From assembly GCF_017875765.1 (NCBI RefSeq), contig NZ_JAGGNA010000001.1:395001-459000 (forward strand): a DNA stretch of 64,000 nucleotides, read 5' to 3'. The number at the start of each line of letters is the position of its first letter. Within the stretch, counting starts at the first letter, position 1. Made by a program: the position numbers and the translations under genes. The notes under the pieces are model-generated. The model had not been told where the DNA came from and searched no databases. It was given only the letters and a program-made list of their open reading frames with translations. The DNA comes from Flavobacterium sp. CG_23.5. GTDB lineage: Bacteria; Bacteroidota; Bacteroidia; Flavobacteriales; Flavobacteriaceae. Positions 9,520 through 17,658 of this stretch are shown here, piece after piece.

Positions 9520-9652
9520 CGTCAGTTCGAGTGTTTTTGTGTAATGAAATGAAACAAAAAATGTATCGAGAACCGTTTTTAATAAAAATTTTTCTTGTTC
9601 TCGATACAATATTCTTCCCGAGGCTTCGGGGAGAAAATCACTCGAACTGACG
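9520..9652. repeat. Large compound inverted-repeat element between glgC and glgB
   Basis: Outer arms of 14 perfect bases lie at 9520-9533 and 9639-9652 (CGTCAGTTCGAGTG and its complement). Inner 12-base perfect arms lie at 9562-9573 and 9597-9608 (TGTATCGAGAAC and its complement). A small GC-rich hairpin, CCCGA/TCGGG, is at 9617-9630. It has no coding capacity. The nested-arm form suggests a REP/BIME-like or MITE-like dispersed element. It could also be read as an mRNA structure that separates glgC from glgB expression. I recall similar CAGTTCGAGTG-bearing repeats in other flavobacteria, but this cannot be checked here. Confidence 0.8.
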
Positions 9653-9759
9653 AAAAATTAACACCAAAAACTAATTGCACCCAATGGGTAGAGTAATAAA
9701 CTGTTTTTTCTTAAAACTAATGTTCTGTTTTTCATAAAATAGAACTAGAAGATTATTAT

Positions 9760-11667
9760 ATGAGTAAAGTTATCTCACATTCTCTTTTCACCGATTTTGA
9801 TATTGATTTATTTAAGGCTGGAAAGCATTTCCGATTGTACGAAAAACTAGGTGCACACCTTATTGAAATTGATGGTGTTAAAGGTGTATATTTTGCAGTT
9901 TGGGCGCCCACGGCTCACTCGGTTTCTGTAGTCGGGGACTTTAATTTTTGGACACAAGGGGAACATCCGTTGCAAGTTCGTTGGGATTCTTCAGGGATTT
10001 GGGAAGGTTTTATTCCAAATATCGAAAAAGGTACAACCTATAAGTACATGATACAATCTAATAACGGCGGAATTATCACAGAGAAAGCGGATCCTTTTGC
10101 TTTTTATTGTGAAAAACCACCACACACTGCTTCAGTAGTTTGGGATTTAGATTATAAATGGAAAGATAAAAAATGGATGGAAACGCGTCAAAATCATAAT
10201 GGTTTAGACAAGCCTTATTCTGTTTATGAAGTGCATTTAGGTTCATGGAAGCGTCATGCTGAAGACAATCGGTTTTTGACTTATCTCGAATTTGCAGTGG
10301 ATTTAGTAAATTATATAAAAGAAACTGGATTTACTCACGTGGAGTTCATGCCAATTATGGAATATCCTTATGATCCGTCTTGGGGATATCAATTAGTCGG
10401 GTATTTTGCACCAACATCTCGTTTTGGAAACCCACAAGAATTTATGTTTTTGGTTGATAAATTGCATGAAGCAGGAATTGGAGTGATTCTGGATTGGGTT
10501 CCTTCTCATTTTCCTGATGATGCGCATGGTTTAGGTTTTTTTGATGGATCAAATCTATTTGAACATCCGGATCGCAGAAAAGGATATCATCCAGATTGGA
10601 AAAGTTTAGTTTTTAATTATGGACGAAATGAAGTTCGTTCTTTCTTGATCAGTAATGCACTTTTTTGGTTGCAACATTATCATGCTGATGCGCTTCGGGT
10701 TGATGCCGTTGCCTCTATGTTGTATTTAGATTATTCCAGAAATGAAGGAGAATGGGAACCTAATATTTACGGAGGCAGAGAAAATTTGGATACGATAAGT
10801 TTTTTGAAGGAATTCAATGAAGCCGTTTATTCTAATTTTGAAGGCGTTCAGACTATTGCTGAAGAAAGTACCTCTTTCCCTATGGTTTCCAGACCAACAT
10901 CTGTTGGTGGTTTAGGATTTGGCATGAAATGGATGATGGGCTGGATGCACGATACTTTGGAATATTTTCAAAAAGACACGGTTTACAGAAAATACCATCA
11001 AAATGATTTGACTTTCTCGATGACCTACACGTTTTCTGAAAATTTCATGCTACCGCTTTCCCATGATGAAGTGGTGTATGGAAAGAAATCTATTGCCGGA
11101 AGAATGCCTGGTGACGAATGGCAGAAATTTGCAAACCTCAGATTATTATACGGTTATATGTTTATGCATCCAGGAACAAAGCTTTTGTTTATGGGTTGTG
11201 AATTTGGGCAAAGCAGAGAGTGGAATTTTGAAGGAAGTCTGGATTGGCATTTATTTGAATATCCGTATCATGAAGGTGTAAAAAAATTGATTACTGATTT
11301 GAACCATTTATACAAAACACAACCTGCATTGTATGAAAAACAATTTAATCCTGAAGGTTTTGAATGGATTAATTATTCCGATCATCAAAATGCGGTTATG
11401 TCATTCATTCGAAAAGGGAATAACCAAAAAGAAGATGTTATTGTAGTTTGCAATTTTACACAAATTGTTCGTCCAAATTATCGTATTGGTCTGCCGAGAA
11501 AAGGAAAACTAACAGAGATTTTTAATAGTGACGCTAAAATTTATGGCGGAAGTGGAGTATCTAATCCTAAAAAAACAGCAATTGAAGCGATGCCTTATGA
11601 TGGAAGAGATTATTCAAGTGAGTTGCTTTTACCGCCTTTGAGTGTTACTGTTTTTAAAATTGGATAA
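9760..11667 (+). CDS. glgB: 1,4-alpha-glucan branching enzyme
   Basis: 635 residues, GH13 family; cuts alpha-1,4 chains and rejoins them as alpha-1,6 branches in glycogen. An N-terminal CBM48-like domain (VYFAVWAPTAHSVSVVGDFN) precedes the TIM barrel. Catalytic residues are D315 (ALRVDAVAS), E368 (TIAEESTSFP) and D436 (PLSHDEVV). The length fits GlgB lacking the extra N1 domain of the E. coli enzyme. It is third in the glycogen gene group, 272 bases after glgC, with a large inverted repeat between; a second inverted repeat follows it. No regulator is adjacent. Confidence 0.96.
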   Translation: MSKVISHSLFTDFDIDLFKAGKHFRLYEKLGAHLIEIDGVKGVYFAVWAPTAHSVSVVGDFNFWTQGEHPLQVRWDSSGIWEGFIPNIEKGTTYKYMIQSNNGGIITEKADPFAFYCEKPPHTASVVWDLDYKWKDKKWMETRQNHNGLDKPYSVYEVHLGSWKRHAEDNRFLTYLEFAVDLVNYIKETGFTHVEFMPIMEYPYDPSWGYQLVGYFAPTSRFGNPQEFMFLVDKLHEAGIGVILDWVPSHFPDDAHGLGFFDGSNLFEHPDRRKGYHPDWKSLVFNYGRNEVRSFLISNALFWLQHYHADALRVDAVASMLYLDYSRNEGEWEPNIYGGRENLDTISFLKEFNEAVYSNFEGVQTIAEESTSFPMVSRPTSVGGLGFGMKWMMGWMHDTLEYFQKDTVYRKYHQNDLTFSMTYTFSENFMLPLSHDEVVYGKKSIAGRMPGDEWQKFANLRLLYGYMFMHPGTKLLFMGCEFGQSREWNFEGSLDWHLFEYPYHEGVKKLITDLNHLYKTQPALYEKQFNPEGFEWINYSDHQNAVMSFIRKGNNQKEDVIVVCNFTQIVRPNYRIGLPRKGKLTEIFNSDAKIYGGSGVSNPKKTAIEAMPYDGRDYSSELLLPPLSVTVFKIG

Positions 11668-11687
11668 TTTGTTTCAAACAAGACAGA

Positions 11688-11847
11688 CTATTTTTTAACA
11701 AAGAGAATTAGAGATTAAGAGGTATTCACGACAAGATGTGCTTTTTTTGTAAACAAACAATGTATTCAGTCCATAAATTCTATACTAATTCAAAGATTTT
11801 TAATAACATTTGCTCTTAATCTCTTTAACTCTTTGTTAAAAAAATAG
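11688..11847. repeat. Long imperfect inverted repeat upstream of the GxxExxY gene
   Basis: Arms at 11688-11721 and 11813-11847 are near-perfect complements. The left arm starts CTATTTTTTAACAAAGAG and the right arm ends CTCTTTGTTAAAAAAATAG. About 91 bases separate them. It lies between glgB and the GxxExxY gene, 47 bases before that gene. It could be a strong terminator-like structure for glgB or the end structure of a small mobile unit carrying the GxxExxY gene. A weak, partial match to the right arm lies after that gene near 12386-12410. Confidence 0.75.
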
Positions 11848-11894
11848 ATCTTTAAATTTCATTGTTGAAAAACTAATAGAAAATTGATAATCAT

Positions 11895-12302
11895 ATGGTT
11901 ACAAAAGAATTTGTAGATGATTTAAGTTATGAAATTTTTGCTTCAATAATTGAAGTTCACAAAAATATTGGTCCTGGTTTGATAGAAAGTATTTATCATA
12001 AATGTTTGGCTCACGAATTAAGATTGAGGAATATTAATTTCACTTCTGAAGCTTCGTTTGATTTTAATTATAAAGATTTAAATTTAACGACTGATTTTAG
12101 ATGCGATTTGTTTGTGGAAGATTGTATTATGCTAGAATTAAAAGCCGTTCAGGAGATTATTCCTTATTTCAAAACTAAACTAATTAGTCAAATGAAAATC
12201 GCGAAAGCGCCAAAAGGAATTCTTGTAAATTTTAATGTAAAAAATATAATGTCAGAAGGAAAATTTGTATTTCTAAATGAATATTACAGCCAATTGCCGT
12301 AA
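11895..12302 (+). CDS. GxxExxY family protein
   Basis: 135 residues. The name-giving motif GLIESIY is at residues 29-35 within NIGPGLIESIYHKCL, and later LELKAVQEI resembles the conserved E-x-K segment of a PD-(D/E)XK-like fold. The family is abundant in Bacteroidota and other phyla. I know of no firm function; a nuclease-like fold has been proposed. It sits inside the alpha-glucan cluster, preceded by a long inverted repeat. It has no metabolic link to glycogen, so it looks like an insertion between glgB and the GH31 gene. Confidence 0.85.
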   Translation: MVTKEFVDDLSYEIFASIIEVHKNIGPGLIESIYHKCLAHELRLRNINFTSEASFDFNYKDLNLTTDFRCDLFVEDCIMLELKAVQEIIPYFKTKLISQMKIAKAPKGILVNFNVKNIMSEGKFVFLNEYYSQLP

Positions 12303-12510
12303 ACAAAATGGAAAAAATGAAGCCCGAATTCGAACCTTCTATAATATTTAAATTTGGTTTTTAAAAAACATAAGAATAGCACTTCATCTCTAAATCTCGT
12401 TGTTAAACAACTACAACGTTTTCGTTAATAAACATCAGATATACATAGGCTTATGAAGTAATTTTGTATTTTTGACTACCCAATTTTGAATATAAATAAT
12501 TCCACAGAAA

Positions 12511-14910
12511 ATGATTACAAACACAGAATTAGAATATAAAGGAGATTTATATCCTACAAAAATAGTCTCTTTTGAGCATGAAGTAGATTCAATAAGTTTT
12601 CATACTGATAATAGTGTTATACTAAAAGTAACTGTATTAAGAGATAGTTTAATACGGTTTAGATTTACGACCAAAGGATATTTCAGCAATGATTTTTCCT
12701 ATGCAATTGATAAAAGTCATTCGCATGGATATAATTTTCTTGAAGTTTCGGAAGTTGCGGACTATTACCAGATAAAAACAAGCAAAGTACAATGTAGAAT
12801 TCAAAAAGCAGATATGAGATTATCTATTTTTGATTTGAATGAAAATATAATTTTAGAAGATGAATTAGGTTTTCATTGGGAGGAAAGCTACGAATATGGG
12901 GGTAATATCGTCAAAATGAGTAAAGCTTCGAAGGATGGAGAATGCTTTTATGGACTTGGTGATAAAGCTACACAGTTGAATTTGAAAGGAAAAAGATTGG
13001 AGAATTTTGCTACTGATCAATATGCTTTTCAAAAAGACCAAGAACCATTGTATAAAGTTGTTCCTTTTTATATTGGATTACAAAATAAACAATCGTACGG
13101 AATTTTCTTTGATAATACTTTTCGCACCTATTTTGATTTTTGTCACGAAAGAAGAAATGTAACTAGTTTTTGGGCTGAAGGTGGAGAGATGAATTACTAT
13201 TTCATTTATGGTCCTCAAATGCAAGATGTGGTTACTACTTATACTGATTTGACTGGTAAACCGGAATTACCACCTTTATGGGCGCTAGGATATCACCAAT
13301 GTAAATGGAGTTACTATCCCGAAAGTAATGTAAAAGAAGTTACGGCCAAATTTCGTGAATTGAAAATTCCTTGTGATGCCATTTATTTGGATATTGATTA
13401 TATGGAAGGTTTTCGCTGTTTCACTTGGAACAAAGAATATTTTCCTGATCCAAAAAGAATGGTGGCTGAACTCGCCGAAGATGGTTTCAAAACTGTTGTA
13501 ATCATTGACCCGGGTATAAAAATTGACAAAGAATATTCTGTATATAAAGAAGCTTTAGAAAAAGATTATTTCTGCAAAAGAGCGGATGGTCCTTATATGA
13601 AAGGAAAAGTATGGCCTGGAGAATGTAACTTTCCCGATTATACAAACCCAGCAGTTAGAGAATGGTGGGCAGGATTATTTAAAGAATTAATTTCAGACAT
13701 TGGTGTAAAAGGAGTATGGAATGACATGAACGAACCTGCCGTTATGGAAGTTCCCAATAAAACATTCCCAATGGATGTGCGTCACGATTATGATGGAAAT
13801 CCTTGCAGTCATAGAAAAGCCCATAATATTTATGGAACACAAATGGCCAGAGCAACTTATCACGGTGTTAAAAGATTTGCTTATCCCAAAAGACCTTTTA
13901 TCATAACAAGATCAGCTTATTCTGGTGCGCAACGATACACCTCTTCTTGGACAGGTGATAACGTAGCAACCTGGGAACATTTGTGGATAGCTAATATTCA
14001 AGTACAGCGAATGTCTATTTCAGGAATGGGTTTCACTGGTTCAGATATTGGTGGATTTGCGGAGCAACCGTCTGGCGAATTGTACGCTCGTTGGATTCAG
14101 TTAGGTGTTTTTCATCCCTTTTGTAGAACTCACTCTTCTGGTGATCATGGCGATCAAGAGCCTTGGGCTTTTGACGAAGAAGTGATTGATATTACTAGAA
14201 AATTTGTCAACCTTCGGTACCAATTATTGCCCTATTTATATACCATGTTTTGGCAATATATTGAAGAAGGAATACCGATGCTAAAACCATTGGTATATTA
14301 TGATCAGGAAGATATTCAAACACATTATAGAAATGACGAATTTGTGTTTGGTAATCAAATTCTAGTTTGCCCTATTCTTGAACCAAACTCTTTAGGTAGA
14401 AGGATGTATATACCTAGAGGACAGTGGTATAATTATTGGACAAACGAGGAAATCAAAGGCGGAAAAGAAATTTGGGTGGATACTAAATTTGATCAAATAC
14501 CACTTTTTGTGAAAGCTGGCTCTGTTATTCCTAAATATCCTGTGCAACAATATGTAGGTGAGCTAGAATTTGACGAATTAACTTTGGAAATTTATTACAA
14601 AGAAGGTAAAGAAAAATCAGTAGTTTATGAGGATGCTCAAGATGGATATGATTATAAAAAAGGGAGATATAGTTTTTTATCATTTCAAACAACGGGGAAA
14701 GAGAAAGAGTTGATCATTCAGTTGCATAAAGAAGGGAAATATGATACTCCATATTCTAAGTATAAAATAAATTTAATAGGATTGCCTTTTACTATAAATA
14801 CTATCGAAGTAGATAATGTCAAAATTTCATTTGATCAAAAATCTTTTGAAGAGGATAATTATTTAATCGTAGATAAGGAATTTACCGAGTTACATATAAT
14901 TGGGGAATAA
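12511..14910 (+). CDS. Glycoside hydrolase family 31 alpha-glucosidase
   Basis: 799 residues. GH31 enzymes release glucose from alpha-glucan ends. The nucleophile is D405 in the signature GVWNDMNEPAVM and the acid/base is D483 in SWTGDNVATWEHL. An N-terminal galactose-mutarotase-like domain and a C-terminal beta domain complete the usual architecture. No signal peptide is seen, so it is probably cytoplasmic and acts on glycogen- or maltodextrin-derived oligosaccharides. Its place behind glgA-glgC-glgB suggests glycogen turnover. A possible -7 box TAATTTTG (12459-12466) lies 45 bases upstream, so it may be transcribed on its own. Confidence 0.93.
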   Translation: MITNTELEYKGDLYPTKIVSFEHEVDSISFHTDNSVILKVTVLRDSLIRFRFTTKGYFSNDFSYAIDKSHSHGYNFLEVSEVADYYQIKTSKVQCRIQKADMRLSIFDLNENIILEDELGFHWEESYEYGGNIVKMSKASKDGECFYGLGDKATQLNLKGKRLENFATDQYAFQKDQEPLYKVVPFYIGLQNKQSYGIFFDNTFRTYFDFCHERRNVTSFWAEGGEMNYYFIYGPQMQDVVTTYTDLTGKPELPPLWALGYHQCKWSYYPESNVKEVTAKFRELKIPCDAIYLDIDYMEGFRCFTWNKEYFPDPKRMVAELAEDGFKTVVIIDPGIKIDKEYSVYKEALEKDYFCKRADGPYMKGKVWPGECNFPDYTNPAVREWWAGLFKELISDIGVKGVWNDMNEPAVMEVPNKTFPMDVRHDYDGNPCSHRKAHNIYGTQMARATYHGVKRFAYPKRPFIITRSAYSGAQRYTSSWTGDNVATWEHLWIANIQVQRMSISGMGFTGSDIGGFAEQPSGELYARWIQLGVFHPFCRTHSSGDHGDQEPWAFDEEVIDITRKFVNLRYQLLPYLYTMFWQYIEEGIPMLKPLVYYDQEDIQTHYRNDEFVFGNQILVCPILEPNSLGRRMYIPRGQWYNYWTNEEIKGGKEIWVDTKFDQIPLFVKAGSVIPKYPVQQYVGELEFDELTLEIYYKEGKEKSVVYEDAQDGYDYKKGRYSFLSFQTTGKEKELIIQLHKEGKYDTPYSKYKINLIGLPFTINTIEVDNVKISFDQKSFEEDNYLIVDKEFTELHIIGE

Positions 14911-14968
14911 CCAAAAAAGTTGATACTTTTGAAAGTAATTATGTAAGAGAATAATTGATAACTATTTG

Positions 14969-14976
14969 TATTTTTG
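14969..14976 (+). promoter_or_regulatory. Candidate -7 box for the M48 peptidase
   Basis: TATTTTTG matches the Bacteroidota TAnnTTTG -7 element and lies 23 bases before the ATG at 14999. It overlaps an upstream in-frame TTG codon (14966), which argues that the TTG is not the start. No well-spaced -33 TTG was found. Confidence 0.45.
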
Positions 14977-14998
14977 TGTAATAATAAAACTTAAAATT

Positions 14999-15814
14999 AT
15001 GAAAAAACATATATTATTAGGAATTTGTGCATTAGGGTTAGTTTATTCTTGTGCCACTAATCCAATTACAGGAAAAAAGAGTTTGAACTTTGTTTCAAAT
15101 AGTGAATTGTTTCCATCATCATTTCAACAATATGGAACTTTTTTAAAGGCAAATAAAGTCATAGAAGGAACTGCTGATGCAAGAAGAGTTGAAACAGTAG
15201 GAACAAGAATTAAAATGGCATCAGAAAAATATTTAACTTATTTAGGACAAACACAATATCTAAACGATTATCGTTGGGAATATAAATTGGTTGATAATAA
15301 AGAAGTGAATGCTTGGTGTATGCCTGGTGGAAAGATTGTGGTTTACTCGGGAATTTTACCTATCACGAAAGATGATTCTGGTTTAGCTACCGTTTTAGGA
15401 CATGAAGTTTCACATGCATTAGCAAATCATGGAGCGCAACGTATGAGTGCGGGTCAATTACAACAATTAGGCGCAGTAGGAGTAGCAGTTGCAAGCGGTA
15501 GTCAAAGCGCTGAAAAACAACAAATGTGGCAACAATATTATGGATTAGGTTCTCAAGTGGGAGTAATGCTTCCTTTTAGCAGAAGTCATGAAAGTGAAGC
15601 TGATAAAATTGGACTTACTCTGATGGCAATTGCGGGTTATAATCCAGATGATGCTATTGTTTTTTGGCAAAGAATGGCAGCGCAGTCAAAGGGTCAATCG
15701 CCACCAGAATTTCTTAGTACTCACCCTGCAGATGCCACTAGGATCGCAAATTTAAAAGCATTAATTCCGGAAGCTCGAGCAACAGCTGCGAAAGTTGGAA
15801 TTATTCGTAGATAA
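14999..15814 (+). CDS. M48 family metallopeptidase, lipoprotein
   Basis: 271 residues from the ATG at 14999. The start is set by a classic lipoprotein signal, MKKHILLGICALGLVYSC with C18 as lipid-modified cysteine. The zinc site is HEVSH (H135, E136, H139) with third ligand E200 in SHESEADKIG, as in the M48 peptidases HtpX, BepA/YfgC and LoiP. The family acts in envelope protein quality control. Only the peptidase domain is present, without the C-terminal TPR array of BepA. This makes it closer to LoiP-like short forms. It is monocistronic, with a strong terminator 70 bases downstream. Confidence 0.93.
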   Translation: MKKHILLGICALGLVYSCATNPITGKKSLNFVSNSELFPSSFQQYGTFLKANKVIEGTADARRVETVGTRIKMASEKYLTYLGQTQYLNDYRWEYKLVDNKEVNAWCMPGGKIVVYSGILPITKDDSGLATVLGHEVSHALANHGAQRMSAGQLQQLGAVGVAVASGSQSAEKQQMWQQYYGLGSQVGVMLPFSRSHESEADKIGLTLMAIAGYNPDDAIVFWQRMAAQSKGQSPPEFLSTHPADATRIANLKALIPEARATAAKVGIIRR

Positions 15815-15885
15815 TTTTATTTTTTTAAATTCATTGTAAATTTTTTTTTAAACATTTGCAAATAAATTAATTTTCATATCTATTC

Positions 15886-15917
15886 AAGCTATTCTTTCGA
15901 GAATAGCTTTTTTTTTG
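15886..15917 (+). terminator. Rho-independent terminator after the M48 peptidase
   Basis: A perfect 10-base stem (15886-15895 with 15900-15909) with a TTCG tetraloop is followed by a run of T. Confidence 0.9.
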
Positions 15918-16035
15918 CATTTAATTAAAAGAGGAGAGCAGATATCTCCTTAACGAAATATTAATGTACGATTTAGTGCTATTTTTTGAAATTCTATGCA
16001 AAAAACAAATAAATTCGTAGCAAAAAAATTATAAT

Positions 16036-17361
16036 ATGGCAAACCTACCAAAAGGCAGTAAAAAATTATTAAACGCTTGGGCTTTTTATGATTGGGCAAA
16101 TTCAGTTTATCCATTGGTGATTTCATCCGCTGTTTTTCCAATTTTTTATGAAGCTTTGTTTTCAGACAGAAATCATTACATTTTAGTTTTTGGTTTTAGT
16201 TTTAAAAATTCAGCTTTAATAAGTTTTGTTACTGCATTTGCTTTTTTGATGGTGGCATTTATCTCTCCATTGCTGTCTGGAATTTCAGATTATGTCGGTA
16301 ATAAAAAAACGTTCATGAAGTTTTTCTGTTATTTAGGCGCATTATCTTGTGTGGGATTATATTGGTTTAGTTTAGAAAATATTTATATCGGCTTATTGTT
16401 TTATTTTCTAGGTCTGATTGGATTTTGGGGAAGTTTAGTGTTTTATAATTCATATTTGCCTGATATTGCTTTTGTTGAGCAACAAGACGATACAAGCGCC
16501 AAAGGATATTCGTTGGGTTATGCAGGAAGCGTTATTTTATTGATTGTTAATTTGGCAATGATTATGATGCCAGATATTTTTGGTATTTCTGGAACTAAGG
16601 GAGAAGCTGCGATGAAGGCCATGCGGTATTCCTTTATAATGGTTGGTATATGGTGGATTGTTTTCAGTCAATATACGTACTATTACTTACCAAAAGGGAA
16701 TAAAAATGCCGAACGAAAAGTAACGCATGCGGTTATTTTTAATGGCTTCAAAGAACTAAAAAAAGTTTGGGGTTTATTGAGTGAGAATTTAGCTTTGAAA
16801 AAGTATTTGCTTAGTTTTTTTGTTTACAGTATGGCTGTTCAAACCGTAATGCTTATCGCCACTTATTTTGGGGCGCAAGAAATAGCTTGGGAATCTAAAA
16901 GCGACAGTACGACGGGTTTAATAATTTGTATTTTGTTAATTCAATTGGTCGCAATTGTTGGTGCTTGGTTAACTTCTAAGGCTTCTGAAAAATTTGGAAA
17001 CATTCCTACTTTGATTGTTATAAATTGTTTTTGGGTCTTACTTTGTGCTGCAGCATATTTTATTACGTCACCGTTGCAATTTTACATTATGGCTGGCTTA
17101 GTTGGACTTGTAATGGGAGGAATTCAATCTTTATCTCGTTCTACTTACTCTAAATTATTACCAGAAACTGAGGATACAGCTTCGTTCTTTAGTTTTTTTG
17201 ATGTTTCAGAAAAAATTGGAATTGTCATTGGAATGCTTGTTTATGGTATTATTGATCAAATAACGGGAAGCCCAAGATTAGCAATTGTATTTCTTGGTGT
17301 CTTTTTTATTACTGGTGTCTTTTTACTTAGAAGAGTTCCAAAGCAAGAAGTTTTAAATTAA
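16036..17361 (+). CDS. MFS transporter, Atg22/UMF1 family
   Basis: 441 residues with about 12 predicted membrane helices. The N-terminal AWAFYDWANSVYPLVISSAVFP matches the conserved start of the Atg22-like (UMF1) branch of the major facilitator superfamily. YSKLLPETEDTASFFSFFDVSEK is the typical family block in the second half. Fungal Atg22 exports vacuolar amino acids; bacterial members are largely uncharacterised, so the substrate is open. It stands alone on the plus strand between M48 and lon. Confidence 0.88.
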   Translation: MANLPKGSKKLLNAWAFYDWANSVYPLVISSAVFPIFYEALFSDRNHYILVFGFSFKNSALISFVTAFAFLMVAFISPLLSGISDYVGNKKTFMKFFCYLGALSCVGLYWFSLENIYIGLLFYFLGLIGFWGSLVFYNSYLPDIAFVEQQDDTSAKGYSLGYAGSVILLIVNLAMIMMPDIFGISGTKGEAAMKAMRYSFIMVGIWWIVFSQYTYYYLPKGNKNAERKVTHAVIFNGFKELKKVWGLLSENLALKKYLLSFFVYSMAVQTVMLIATYFGAQEIAWESKSDSTTGLIICILLIQLVAIVGAWLTSKASEKFGNIPTLIVINCFWVLLCAAAYFITSPLQFYIMAGLVGLVMGGIQSLSRSTYSKLLPETEDTASFFSFFDVSEKIGIVIGMLVYGIIDQITGSPRLAIVFLGVFFITGVFLLRRVPKQEVLN

Positions 17362-17658
17362 AGAGAACTATAGAAATAAAAAAATAATCAAGGATTTATT
17401 TTATAACGAACTAAAATAAACTTCCATAGAATTACCTTTCGTTTTAATTGTATACTTCAGCGTTATTTTATGAATTGAGTTAATTAAATTTACGTAAATC
17501 TATGCACTTTAGCCTGTATTTTGGCACAATGATTGTCTCTTTTAGGGTTGTACAAATTATTAGTGTCATACAGCGATTTTATTTAAAATAATAGTATGAT
17601 AGCTTATATTTGCTTGACAAATTAAAATTTTTAATGACAAAAAGACTTAAATAAATAT

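Noticed and set aside
14966..14998. Upstream TTG start for the M48 peptidase
   Set aside because: It overlaps the TATTTTTG promoter box and would bury the lipoprotein signal behind 11 extra residues.
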